Part shown: positions 38,896-47,328 of the stretch, piece by piece | Numbering within the stretch: the stretch's first letter is position 1 | Layout of the letters: every line of letters begins with the position of its first letter | DNA from: Nocardioides marinisabuli | GTDB lineage: Bacteria; Actinomycetota; Actinomycetes; Propionibacteriales; Nocardioidaceae | Assembly: GCF_013466785.1 (NCBI RefSeq) | Contig: NZ_CP059163.1 | Location: 806,001 to 870,000, forward strand | Direction: 5' to 3' | DNA length: 64,000 nucleotides | Program-made: the position numbers and the translations under genes | Notes under the pieces: generated by a model | What the model saw: the letters and a program-made list of their open reading frames with translations, nothing else | Told to the model about the DNA's origin: nothing | Database searches by the model: none

Positions 38896-39291
38896 TCAGC
38901 GCTCGAGCTCGTCGGCGAGGGCGCGCAGCAGCTTCGCGGTGGGGGCGGCCGTACGCGCGTCGGGGTGGCGGCCGTGGCGGTAGGTCTCGCTGACGCCGTC
39001 GAGCAGGCGGATCAGGTCCTCCACGATCGGCGCCATGTCGTCGGGGCGCTTGCGGCGCGCGGCCTGCTGGTTGCGGCTGACCGAGGCGGGCTGGTCGAGC
39101 ACGCGCACCTGCAGCGCCTGGTCGCCGCGGCGGCCCTGGGCGATGCCGAACTCGACCCGGGTGCCGGCCTTGAGGGTCGTCGAGCCCTCGGGGAGGGCCT
39201 CGGCGCGCACGTGCACGTCGGGCCCGTCCTCCTGGGACAGGAAGCCGAAGCCCTTGTCGGCGTCGTACCACTTCACCTTGCCTCTGGGCAC
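38896..39291 (-). CDS. Cold-shock domain protein with a helical C-terminal extension
   Basis: 131 residues. Residues 1-68 are a cold-shock (OB-fold) domain: RGKVKWYDADKGFGFLSQED carries RNP1 (KGFGF), and DVHVRAEAL corresponds to RNP2 (VFVH), with V-to-V and F-to-V changes. The rest (residues 75-131, ARRKRPDDMAPIVEDLIRLLDGVSETYRH...AKLLRALADELER) is a predicted helical tail seen in longer actinobacterial Csp proteins. Binds single-stranded RNA or DNA. GTG start at 39291. Confidence 0.85.
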   Translation of the reverse strand: MPRGKVKWYDADKGFGFLSQEDGPDVHVRAEALPEGSTTLKAGTRVEFGIAQGRRGDQALQVRVLDQPASVSRNQQAARRKRPDDMAPIVEDLIRLLDGVSETYRHGRHPDARTAAPTAKLLRALADELER

Positions 39292-39383
39292 AGCACGTCC
39301 TCCGGTCGTCAACGGTTCTGCGGGCCGGCGGAGCGCCGGAGGCCGAAAGGATAGGCAGGCGCACGCGCGCCGCACCAACCGGT

Positions 39384-40110
39384 TCAGCGCTGCAGCAGGT
39401 CGGGCGCGAGGGTCGCGACGCCGACGACGAGCCCGGCGATGTTGGCCAGCAGCATCAGCAGCACCCAGACCACCGACGGCAGCCGGGTCAGGCGCGCCAG
39501 CTGGTCGGGGTCGGAGCCGCGACGCCCACGGGCGCCGCGGCCCCACAGCTCCAGCAGCGGGCGTGGCGCCGCGAGCAGCAGCAGCCACGCGACCAGGTGG
39601 GCCAGCACCGACTGGGCCAGCGGTGGCGCCCACCAGGTCACCGCCACCACGCCGGCGCCGAACGCCAGCAGCACCAGGACGCCGTACCCGTTGCGGACCC
39701 AGACCAGCAGCGAGACCAGGAGGGCGACCAGCAGCCACAGCAGCGCCAGCCCGCGCCCGTCGGCCAGCAGCAGCGCCGCGCCCAGACCGACCCCGGCGGG
39801 CGCCAGGTAGCCGGCGGCGAGCATCGCGACCATCCCGGGGGCCGCGGGGGCGCCCGCGCGAGAGCGTCACGCCGGAGGTGTCGGAGTGCAGCCGCACGCC
39901 CTGCAGACGACGCCCGACGAGCACGGCGACGACGGCGTGGCCGGCCTCGTGGACGACCGTGACGCCCAGCCGCACCCGCGGCCAGGTGCTCGGCAGCCAG
40001 ACCAGGACCAGGGCCAGCACCCCGGTCAGCAGCACCAGCGAGGCGTCGGGCAGCGGCTGGCGCGAGGTCACCTCGTCCCACAGCCGCGACACCACGTCGC
40101 GCGGGCTCAC
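39384..40110 (-). pseudogene. M50-family membrane metallopeptidase gene with a frameshift
   Basis: The GTG at 40110 opens a frame reading a membrane segment (LVLLTGVLALVLVWLPSTW), then TVVHEAGHAVVAVLVGRRLQ, the HExxH zinc motif of M50 peptidases, then LHSDTSGVTLSRGRP. The frame is then lost, and the continuation (GPGMVAMLAAGYLAPAGVGLGAALLL and four more hydrophobic segments to ALAPDLLQR-like end) is in the next frame from about 39841 on. A run of five G (39837-39841; C on the coding strand) has one base too many. It is either a pseudogene or a sequencing error. Its start overlaps the upstream HAD-LarE gene (GTGA). Confidence 0.8.
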
Positions 40111-41597
40111 CGCCAGCGCTCGGGCTCGTCGAGGAGCTCGTTCATCGAGCCCGACCGGAAGCCCCGGCGCGACAGCTCGGCCGTCGCGAAGCCCGTACGC
40201 CGCACGGCGGCGCACAGCTCGTCGACCAGCGCTCGGCCCTCGCCCAGCGGTCCACGCAGCAGCCCGGCGTCGACCTCGACCCGGGCGTGCTCCTCGCCGG
40301 GGCCGCCACCGAGGTCGCGCACCCGCAGGTCGCGAACCGCGACGCCGGCGCCGGCCAGCAGCTCGCGCACCGCGCCCTCGGCGCGCTCGACGCGGGCCAG
40401 CCGGTGCGGGGTGACCTCGATGCCGTAGGCGACCCGCGAGGACAGGCAGGCGGCGGCCGGCTTGTCCCAGGTCGGCAGGGCCCAGCGCCGCGAGAGCTCG
40501 CGCACCTGGGCCTTGGTCAGCCCGGCGTCGGCGAGCGGGGTGAGCGCCCCGCGCTCGGCGGCCGCACGGATGCCGGGGCGGAAGCCGGCGACCACGTCGT
40601 CGGCGTTGGTGCCGGTCGCGACGTGGGCCAGGCCGTGCTCGGCGGCCAGGGGCACGAGCGTGTCGAGCAGCTCGGCCTTGCAGAAGAAGCACCGGTCGCC
40701 CGCGTTGGCCCGGTAGCCCTCGCGCTCCATCTCGTGGGTCGGCGGGGTGAGCACCCGCACCCCCAGCGCCTCGGCGAAGGTGCGCGCCGGGTCGCGCTCG
40801 ATCTGCGGCAGCGCGTGGGAGTAGCCGGTGGCGGCCACGACCCGCTCGGGGCCCAGCGCGCGGGCCGCGGCGGCGAGCAGCAGCGCCGAGTCGGCGCCGC
40901 CGCTGTAGGCGACGAGCAGCGAGCCCCGCTCGCGCAGGTCGGCCTCGAGCGCGGCGGTGCGCTGCTCGAGCAGGTGCTCCTCGAGCCAGGGCGCGAACTG
41001 GTCGAGGTCGTCGAGCACCACGTGGGTGCCGGCGGCGAGCAGCTCCTCGCGGGTGGCCCCGCCGCTGAGCACCGAGACGCTGGTGGCGCCGGCCGCGAGC
41101 GCCCCCTCGACGTCGTGGACGTGGTCGCCGACGTAGATCGAGGCACCCTCGCGGCGCAGCACGTCGGCCTTCCCGACGCCCCACACCCGGCCCTCGACGA
41201 CGTCGACGTCGAGGGCGAGGTGCTCGACGTGCAGGCGGGCGTTGGGCGTGTGCTTGCCGGTGACGACCACGACCCGCCCGGCGTGGGCGCGCACCGCGGC
41301 CAGCGCCGCCGCGGCCCCCGGGAGCGAGGGGACGCTGCGCACGGCGCGCTCGGGGTAGAGCGCGCGGAAGCGGTCGACCGCCGGGCCGATGGCCTCCGCC
41401 GGCAGGTGCGGCTCGAGCATCAGGTCGAGGGGCGGGCCCAGGCGCGCGGTCATCTCGGCCACCGGCAGCACGACCCCGAGCTCGGCGGCCAGCACCTCCA
41501 GGACCTCGGCGATGCCCGGGCGCGAGTCGATGAGCGTCATGTCCAGGTCGAAGCCCACCACCAGCGACGGGGCCGCGGACGAGTTCGGGACGGACAC
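40107..41597 (-). CDS. Fusion of a HAD-family phosphatase and a LarE-type ATP-dependent sulfur transferase
   Basis: 496 residues. Residues 1-205 are a HAD hydrolase: FDLDMTLID at 16-24 with nucleophile Asp17 and acid/base Asp19, VVTGKHTP (motif II) at 112-118, and YVGDHVHD (motif IV) at 155-162. Residues 215-490 are LarE-like: PP-loop SGGADS at 232-237, CFFCK at 303-307 and KPAAACLSSRVAYG with Cys384. LarE donates sulfur to the nickel-pincer cofactor of lactate racemase; forms with CxxC plus this third Cys are reported to use a [4Fe-4S] cluster. No larA, larB or larC is near, so the product made is uncertain. The stop overlaps the M50 gene start by 4 bases. Confidence 0.85.
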   Translation of the reverse strand: MSVPNSSAAPSLVVGFDLDMTLIDSRPGIAEVLEVLAAELGVVLPVAEMTARLGPPLDLMLEPHLPAEAIGPAVDRFRALYPERAVRSVPSLPGAAAALAAVRAHAGRVVVVTGKHTPNARLHVEHLALDVDVVEGRVWGVGKADVLRREGASIYVGDHVHDVEGALAAGATSVSVLSGGATREELLAAGTHVVLDDLDQFAPWLEEHLLEQRTAALEADLRERGSLLVAYSGGADSALLLAAAARALGPERVVAATGYSHALPQIERDPARTFAEALGVRVLTPPTHEMEREGYRANAGDRCFFCKAELLDTLVPLAAEHGLAHVATGTNADDVVAGFRPGIRAAAERGALTPLADAGLTKAQVRELSRRWALPTWDKPAAACLSSRVAYGIEVTPHRLARVERAEGAVRELLAGAGVAVRDLRVRDLGGGPGEEHARVEVDAGLLRGPLGEGRALVDELCAAVRRTGFATAELSRRGFRSGSMNELLDEPERWR

Positions 41598-41793
41598 GGC
41601 CCCGAGGGTAGACGACCCGTCGGAGGGGCCCCGTCGTCCCCAACCACGGCGTTCGCCTGTCGTCGGACCGCCCCGTCGGTCACAATGGGCTGCTCACCCC
41701 CCGGACGCCGGCCAGTGACCGGCCGCGGGGGCGACCCCGCACGACCCCAGCCGCCCAGACCAGCCGCCCGGACCAGCCAGCCAGGAGCACCCC

Positions 41794-43968
41794 GTGACCC
41801 CGCCCCGCGACCGCAGCCCGCACCCCGGCGTACGCCGGGTGCTCGCGGCCGCCTGCGCGCTCGCGGCCGGCGCCGCCGCGACCCTGGGGGTGGCCGGCAC
41901 CGGCCACGCCGTGCGCGGGGCCGACGACGCCCGCGCGGAGCTCTACCTGGTGACCCTGGAGGGTCCCGGCACGTCGGGCACCGCCTCCGAGGTCGACCGG
42001 GGGCTGCAGCAGCTGCGGATGCAGACCCGCCAGCAGCGGGTGCTCGACGCCGTCGACGCCCCCGACCCCGTCTACCGCTGGACGACCGCGCTCAACGGCG
42101 TCGCGGTCGAGCTGACCCGCGAGCAGGCCGCACGCCTCGAGGCCACGCCCGGGGTGTCGATGGTCGAGCCCAACAGCGTGCGGCCGCTGGCGGCCGCCGA
42201 CGGCGTCGAGGGCCAGGACGCCCCGGGGCTGTCCCCCTCGGCACGCACCCGCGGGGGCCAGGGGGTGGTGATCGGCTTCGTCGACACCGGCCTCGACCCC
42301 GACGGTCCCGTCTTCTCCTCGGTGCCCGGGCTGGGCCCCGCCCCCGAGGGCTTCGGCGGCGTCTGCGCCGACGCCGACGACTGGGGCCCGGCCACCTGCA
42401 ACGGCAAGGTCGTGGCGGGCGACTGGTTCGTCGAGGGCTTCGGCGCCGACGCCGTGCGCTCCTCCTCCTCGCTCTCCCCGCGCGACGACGACGGCCACGG
42501 CACCGCCATGGCCTCGATCGCGGCCGGCAACGCCGAGGTGGCGGTCCGGGTCGGCGACCAGGACCTCGGCCGCTACGCGGGGGTCGCGCCGCAGGCGCGG
42601 ATCGCGGTCTACAAGGCCTGCTGGAGCGCCCCGGACCCCGCCGACGACGGGTGCGCGACCGCCGACCTGGTCTCCGCGGTCGACCGGGCCACCGCCGACG
42701 GTGTCGACGTGCTCAACCTGTCGGTGGGCGGGCCGCCCCGCCTCGACACCGTCGAGACGGCGCTGCTCGGCGCCGCCGAGGCCGGCACGGTCGTGGTGGC
42801 CGCCGCCGGCGACCGCAGCACCAGCGGCACCGCCGCGCACCCCTCGCCGTGGGTGAGCACGGTCGGGGCGAGCAGCGGCACCGTGCGCGAGGGCCGGCTG
42901 CGGCTGGGCTCCGACGGCCCGCGCGTCGACGGCGCGATGATCGCCGACGAGGCGGTCGGGCCGTCCCGGTGGCTCCGCGGCGCCGACGCGGCCGCACCCG
43001 GCGCCACCCGCCAGCAGGCCTCGCTGTGCACCCCGGGCAGCCTCGACGCCGCCCGCGTCGCCGACCGGGTCGTGCTGTGCGAGCGCGGCGGCGTGGGCCG
43101 CACCGACAAGTCCGCGGCCGTCGAGCGCGCCGACGGCGTCGGCATGGTCCTGCTCAACAGCGGCCCCGACTCCGTCGACGCCGACTTCCACAGCGTGCCC
43201 ACCGTGCACGTGGGCGCCACCGACGCGGGCGTCGTACGCCGCTGGGCGCGTGCGCACCCCGACGCGAAGGTGCGGCTGGTGCCGCGCGGGGCCCGCTCCC
43301 TCGACCTGCGGGTGCTGGGCTTCTCGGCCACCGGCGACCCCGCCGGGCCGGTGCTCAAGCCCGACCTCGTCGCACCCGGCGCGGGCCTCGTGGGCGCCGC
43401 CCCCACCGGTGCCGTGGGGCGCCGGTGGGACACCCAGACCGGCACCTCGCCGGCCACGGCCTGGACCAGCGGCACGGCGGCGCGGCTCCTGGCCCGGCGC
43501 GGGTGGAGCGCCACCTGGGTGCGCTCGGCGCTGGTCAGCACCGCCGACGCGGTGCCCGGCGCCTCGGCGCTGGCCTCCGGCTCCGGACGGGTGCGGGGCC
43601 AGCGGGCCCTGCGACCGGGCCTGGTGCACGACCTCGACCTCGGCGACTACCGCGCCTGGCTCGAGGGGGCGCTGCCCGCCGGCGAGCCGCTGAACCTGCC
43701 CTCGGTGCTGCTCAGCGGCGGCCGGTCGACCACCACCCGCACGGTCACCAACGCCGGCACCAAGGCCCGCTACTTCTCGTCCTCGACCGCCGGCTTCGAG
43801 GCCCACGACGTGAGCGTCACCCCGGCGGCGCTGCGCCTGGCCCCCGGCGAGTCCGCGACGTACACGGTGCGCGTCGCCGGCGGCACCCGCACCAGCGACG
43901 ACGGCTACGTGCTGTGGCGCGGCGGGAACGGCACCCGCACCCGGGTGCCGGTGCAGCTCACCCGCTGA
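41794..43968 (+). CDS. Secreted subtilisin-like serine protease (S8 family)
   Basis: 724 residues. Signal peptide at 1-39 (Ala-rich, ending AGTGHA), an inhibitor-type propeptide (about 45-130), then the catalytic domain: Asp164 in GFVDTGLDPD, His235 in DGHGTAMA and Ser552 in TGTSPATAW. A PA-like insert lies at about 370-500. The usual oxyanion Asn (AAGNxG) is replaced by Asp340 (AAAGDRSTSG). A C-terminal Fn3-like region starts near 630. The GTG start at 41794 has AGGAG upstream. It is exported and probably degrades proteins outside the cell; the altered oxyanion residue may change activity. Confidence 0.88.
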   Translation: MTPPRDRSPHPGVRRVLAAACALAAGAAATLGVAGTGHAVRGADDARAELYLVTLEGPGTSGTASEVDRGLQQLRMQTRQQRVLDAVDAPDPVYRWTTALNGVAVELTREQAARLEATPGVSMVEPNSVRPLAAADGVEGQDAPGLSPSARTRGGQGVVIGFVDTGLDPDGPVFSSVPGLGPAPEGFGGVCADADDWGPATCNGKVVAGDWFVEGFGADAVRSSSSLSPRDDDGHGTAMASIAAGNAEVAVRVGDQDLGRYAGVAPQARIAVYKACWSAPDPADDGCATADLVSAVDRATADGVDVLNLSVGGPPRLDTVETALLGAAEAGTVVVAAAGDRSTSGTAAHPSPWVSTVGASSGTVREGRLRLGSDGPRVDGAMIADEAVGPSRWLRGADAAAPGATRQQASLCTPGSLDAARVADRVVLCERGGVGRTDKSAAVERADGVGMVLLNSGPDSVDADFHSVPTVHVGATDAGVVRRWARAHPDAKVRLVPRGARSLDLRVLGFSATGDPAGPVLKPDLVAPGAGLVGAAPTGAVGRRWDTQTGTSPATAWTSGTAARLLARRGWSATWVRSALVSTADAVPGASALASGSGRVRGQRALRPGLVHDLDLGDYRAWLEGALPAGEPLNLPSVLLSGGRSTTTRTVTNAGTKARYFSSSTAGFEAHDVSVTPAALRLAPGESATYTVRVAGGTRTSDDGYVLWRGGNGTRTRVPVQLTR

Positions 43969-44395
43969 CGCGCTCGCCCCGCGCGGCCGCTCGGGCCTCG
44001 GCCTGGGCCGCCAGGAGCCGCAGCGCCTCGGGCGCCTGGGCCACCACCATCGGGCCCACCTCGTCGGCGCCGGGGCCGCTGACGCGGGTCTCGACGGTGA
44101 CCACGGCACCCTCGCCCTGCGGCTCGACCCGGTGGTCGATGCGCAGGTGCAGCCCGCCGAGCTCGAGCTCGTCGCAGTAGCGCACGTCGGGGCTCACCGC
44201 GACCAGCGTGAAGGGCGCCTCGGCGCCCCCGGCCAGGCGCATCGTGCCGGTCGTGCCGAGACGGAAGGGCCCGTCGAGCACCACGCGCTCGACCGCGGGG
44301 TCCCACGCGGCCCAGGTGGAGGTGTCGGACCACAGTGCCCAGACGTCGCCCGGCGAGGCGGAGGTCGAGGCGGTCTCGGTGTGCACGAAGTCCAT
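43958..44395 (-). CDS. SRPBCC-family protein (START-like)
   Basis: 145 residues. Typical polyketide-cyclase/START-like fold: TASTSASPGDVWALWSDTSTWAAWDPAVERVVLDGPF at the start and LRIDHRVEPQGEGAVVTVETRVSGP in the middle. These bind hydrophobic ligands; ligand unknown. The 3' end overlaps the convergent protease gene by 11 bases. Confidence 0.75.
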   Translation of the reverse strand: MDFVHTETASTSASPGDVWALWSDTSTWAAWDPAVERVVLDGPFRLGTTGTMRLAGGAEAPFTLVAVSPDVRYCDELELGGLHLRIDHRVEPQGEGAVVTVETRVSGPGADEVGPMVVAQAPEALRLLAAQAEARAAARGERVSG

Positions 44396-44406
44396 GACCG
44401 GGCAAC

Positions 44407-44991
44407 CTAAGCGAGTTTTTGCAATCCCGCCAGGTACTCGTGGGCGAGGTGCTCGTCCCAGCCGTGCGACTCCCCCAGGCCCCGGGCCATGGTGGCCAGG
44501 TACGTCGGCGAGGGACGGGTGCGCTCGGCGGTCGCGGCACCGTGCGGAGCGGTGAAGGTCAGCATCGGCGCCCCCTCGTGGCGGCCCACGTCGACCACCG
44601 TCTCGTAGGCCCCGGGCCCGGCCTCGTGGCGTCCCGCGGCCAGCGGGGCGAGCACGAGCTGCTCGAGCGGGTCGTCGGCGCGCGGCTCGCGGTGCATCTC
44701 CTGGGCGGCGATGTCGGCGAACTGGCCCGCGGTGACCAGGTAGCCGCGCGCCGCGGTGCGCCCGGGGGTCGCGTGGTCGTAGTAGGCGACCCCGCCGCCC
44801 CACTGGGCCGAGCGTCCCGCGAAGTAGGTGGTGCCCGGGAGCTCGACCGGCACGCTGCGCTCGGGCAGGGTCCGGTCGCGGGCCCCCGGGTGGCTGCGCG
44901 TGCCGCCGGGCGGGCGCCCGCCGGCGACGTAGCAGGCGAGGCGGTCGAGGCTGAGGTTGGAGCCGTAGGCGACGTACCAGACGTGGGTCAT
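44407..44991 (-). CDS. Gamma-glutamylcyclotransferase-like protein (YGSN motif)
   Basis: 194 residues. The N-terminal YVAYGSNLSLDRLACYVAGG carries the YGSN motif of the GGCT/AIG2 cyclotransferase fold; PVELPGTTYFAGRSAQWGGGVAYY and ARGYLVTAGQFADIAAQEM follow. Some homologues in databases are labelled histone deacetylase, but no deacetylase motif is visible. The reaction is unknown. ATG 44991 is used; a GTG at 45003 is possible. Confidence 0.6.
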   Translation of the reverse strand: MTHVWYVAYGSNLSLDRLACYVAGGRPPGGTRSHPGARDRTLPERSVPVELPGTTYFAGRSAQWGGGVAYYDHATPGRTAARGYLVTAGQFADIAAQEMHREPRADDPLEQLVLAPLAAGRHEAGPGAYETVVDVGRHEGAPMLTFTAPHGAATAERTRPSPTYLATMARGLGESHGWDEHLAHEYLAGLQKLA

Positions 44992-45031
44992 GACGCGACC
45001 CACCGTAACCAGGGACGGGGGCGGGCGCGGC

Positions 45032-46201
45032 TCAGCCCCGCTGCAGCACCCGCAGGCTGCGGTCCCCCAGCCGCACGGTGTCGCCCTCGAGCAGGGTCAG
45101 CGGCTTGCCGGGGGTCAGCTCGCGCGAGACGCCCGCGCGCAGCACGACCGAGCCGTTGGTGGAGCCGCGGTCCATCACCACCAGGGCGCCGTCGGCGGCG
45201 ACCTGCAGCTGGGCGTGGGTCTTGGAGACCGACATGTCCTGCGAGCGCAGCGGCACCAGGTGGCGCACCTGCTCCCCGGAGCCGGCCACCGGGCCGCGCC
45301 CCAGCAGCACCAGGCCGTCGACGACGACGCGCTCGCCGGAGTCGAGCTCGACCTGCCAGCCGGCGGGCGGGGTGGGTGAGTCGGTGGGGACCGCGCGGCG
45401 CCGCGCCCCGGCAGGCGGGTCTGCCGGGGGGCTGCTGGGTGGGCTGCTGGGTGGGCTGCTGGGGCGCGAACCCCGCGGCGGGGTGGTCGGCGCCCGGGGT
45501 GTGCGGGCCGGGGCCGGTGTGGTCGGCGGGGTGGTCGGCGCCCGGGGTGTGCGGGCCGGGGCCGGTGTGGTCGGCGGGGTGGTCGGTGGACGGGTGGCGG
45601 TGACCGCCGGTCGCACCGTCGCGGGCACGAGCCGCATCGCGGTGAGGTTGACGATGGCCCGGGGCCGGGCGTCGTCGGGCTCCTCGGCCTCGGGCACCGG
45701 GCGCAGGTCGACCACGACGGTGCCGGCGAGGTGGTCGTGCCAGCCGCGGCGCTGCCGGTCGCGGTCGGAGGCGCTGGTCCACGCCAGGGTGGCGGCGCCG
45801 AGCAGCAGCGTGGGCAGCCCCGCCAGGCCGACGACGAGGCCGCGCAGCAGGGCGGCCCCCACCCCGACCGGGCGACCGGTGGCGGCCGAGACCGCGCGCA
45901 GCCCGAGCAGCGCCTTGCCGGGGCTGAGCCCGCGCAGGCCCAGCAGCACCGCGAGCGCCACCTGCACGACCAGCGCCCAGCCGAGCACCAGCAGCGCCAC
46001 GACCACGGGGCCGTCGAGCAGCCACCAGCCGAGACCCGCGACGGCGGCGTACGTCGTCCAGGCCAGGGCCCGGTCGACCACGTGGGCGTAGTAGCGGCGC
46101 TCGAGGTCGGCGGTCGGCAGGTCGGTGCGCGCCGGCGGCGCGGGCGGCGGGGGCGGCGGGGGGCCGGGCGGGGGGCCGGGCGGTGCGACGGGGGTGGACA
46201 C
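45032..46201 (-). CDS. RDD-FHA fusion membrane protein
   Basis: 389 residues. A Pro-rich start (about 25 residues), then an RDD domain (about 28-170) with membrane helices, then a long Pro/Thr/Ala linker with a twice-repeated 16-residue unit, then an FHA domain (about 300-385). The FHA phosphothreonine-binding residues are present: LLGRGP, SVSKTHAQL and DRGSTNGSVV. It probably docks a threonine-phosphorylated protein at the membrane. With the next two genes (FHA, PP2C) it forms a Ser/Thr-kinase signalling set, but no kinase is in the window. Confidence 0.85.
   Translation of the reverse strand: MSTPVAPPGPPPGPPPPPPPAPPARTDLPTADLERRYYAHVVDRALAWTTYAAVAGLGWWLLDGPVVVALLVLGWALVVQVALAVLLGLRGLSPGKALLGLRAVSAATGRPVGVGAALLRGLVVGLAGLPTLLLGAATLAWTSASDRDRQRRGWHDHLAGTVVVDLRPVPEAEEPDDARPRAIVNLTAMRLVPATVRPAVTATRPPTTPPTTPAPARTPRAPTTPPTTPAPARTPRAPTTPPRGSRPSSPPSSPPSSPPADPPAGARRRAVPTDSPTPPAGWQVELDSGERVVVDGLVLLGRGPVAGSGEQVRHLVPLRSQDMSVSKTHAQLQVAADGALVVMDRGSTNGSVVLRAGVSRELTPGKPLTLLEGDTVRLGDRSLRVLQRG
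45481..45586. repeat. 48-base tandem repeat in the RDD-FHA linker
   Basis: Two perfect 48-base units plus 10 bases of a third (45481-45528, 45529-45576, 45577-45586) encode a repeated 16-residue Pro/Thr/Ala/Arg block. A second run of 12-base GCTGGGTGGGCT-type repeats lies just before it (about 45431-45463). Because the unit is a multiple of three, copy-number change would alter linker length without a frameshift. Confidence 0.85.
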
Positions 46202-46206
46202 GGCGC

Positions 46207-47328
46207 TCAGGGCCGGACGACCTGGATGCTGACCCCGTCACCGAGGTCGATGATGGCGCCGGGGATGAGCTGCACCGCGATGCCGGGCTGCAGCGACTCG
46301 GGGGGCAGCCCCGGCTGGACCAGCACGGTGCCGTTGGTGGAGCCGAGGTCGGTGACGACGGCGCTGCCGTGGTCGGCGCCCGACCCCGGCCGCACCTCGA
46401 GGTGCGTGGAGGAGATCTCCTGCTGCGGGCTCGGCACGGTCACCAGGCGCGGCTGCTCGGTGGAGGTGAAGCGGCGGGCCTCGGGGGCGCGGCCCACCAG
46501 GACGACCCGGTCGACCTCGACCTCCTCGCCGTGCGAGACGACGAGCCGGGCCACCGGGGACGCGGTGATGCTGGGCGCCTGCGGCTGGCCGGGGATGCCC
46601 GGCTGGTGGCGCTGGAACTCCTCGCGGCCCCAGTCGCCGCTCTTGGTCATCCCGTCGTGGTCGGACTGCCCGGGGCTCCACGCCGACGGGGTCACCGGTG
46701 TCTCGTCCACGGGCTCCGGCTCGGGCTCCGGCTCGGACGGGGGCTCAGGATCGGGCTCAGGATCGGGATCGGGCTGGGCCGCCGGCGCGACGGCGGCGGC
46801 GGGGGCCTCGGGCCGGGCCAGGACCGCGCCGTGCCGCACGCAGGCGGCGCGCACCAGGCCCGCGGCGACCGGCCACCCCTGCTGCTCCGGGTCGTGGTCG
46901 GGCTCGCCGGCGTGGGCTCCCCGCTCGACGACGGCACCGGGCAGGTCGAGGGTCCAGGACCGCACGCCACGCACCCGCTGCTCGTGCCAGGTGGAGGCGA
47001 GCCCGCCGGTGGCCTCCACCGGCCCGTCGGCGCCGTCGCCGGACCAGCCGGCCCGGCCGCGCAGCAGGACCCGGGTGGCGCCGTCGTGCTCGCTGACCAG
47101 CGCGAGGCCGCCCAGGGTGCTGAGGCCCGCCCCGAGCAGCGCGTCGAGCACCTCGTCGGCGCTCGCGCCGGCCTCGACCAGCGACCACGCCGCGGCGGCG
47201 CGCTCGCGCTCCTCGCTCGGCAGCGCCACGACCACCTCGGCGCCCAGGACGACGTACCACTCGCCCGGCAGGTAGGCACGGGTCGGGACGGCAGCGGTGT
47301 CGACGGCAGCGGTGTCGGGGGACGTCAC
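46207..47328 (-). CDS. FHA-domain protein
   Basis: 373 residues. N-terminal region of unknown function (YLPGEWYVVLGAEVVVALPSEER), a Pro/Glu-rich linker (QPDPDPEPDPEPPSEPEPEP) and a C-terminal FHA domain (about 265-370): LVGRAPEARRF, ISSTHLEV and DLGSTNGTVL. The GTG at 47328 overlaps the PP2C stop codon (GTGA), so a longer upstream reading is rejected. A soluble reader of phosphothreonine in the same operon as the phosphatase. Confidence 0.85.
   Translation of the reverse strand: MTSPDTAAVDTAAVPTRAYLPGEWYVVLGAEVVVALPSEERERAAAAWSLVEAGASADEVLDALLGAGLSTLGGLALVSEHDGATRVLLRGRAGWSGDGADGPVEATGGLASTWHEQRVRGVRSWTLDLPGAVVERGAHAGEPDHDPEQQGWPVAAGLVRAACVRHGAVLARPEAPAAAVAPAAQPDPDPEPDPEPPSEPEPEPEPVDETPVTPSAWSPGQSDHDGMTKSGDWGREEFQRHQPGIPGQPQAPSITASPVARLVVSHGEEVEVDRVVLVGRAPEARRFTSTEQPRLVTVPSPQQEISSTHLEVRPGSGADHGSAVVTDLGSTNGTVLVQPGLPPESLQPGIAVQLIPGAIIDLGDGVSIQVVRP

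Noticed and set aside
39837-39841. Programmed frameshifting in the M50 gene
   Set aside because: No slippery heptamer with a downstream stimulatory structure is clear, and an extra base in a G-run is more simply an assembly error or a mutation.
40107-41597. Lactate racemase maturation operon
   Set aside because: No larA, larB, larC or larO-type genes are next to the LarE-like fusion.
40287-44180. Very long open frame of about 1,297 codons on the plus strand
   Set aside because: It is antisense to the HAD-LarE gene and out of frame with the protease gene; its translation is Ala/Arg/Gly/Pro low-complexity, as expected in high-GC DNA.
44407-44991. Histone deacetylase label for the YGSN-motif protein
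   Set aside because: No deacetylase metal-binding motif is visible; the N-terminal YGSN motif points to the gamma-glutamylcyclotransferase-like fold.
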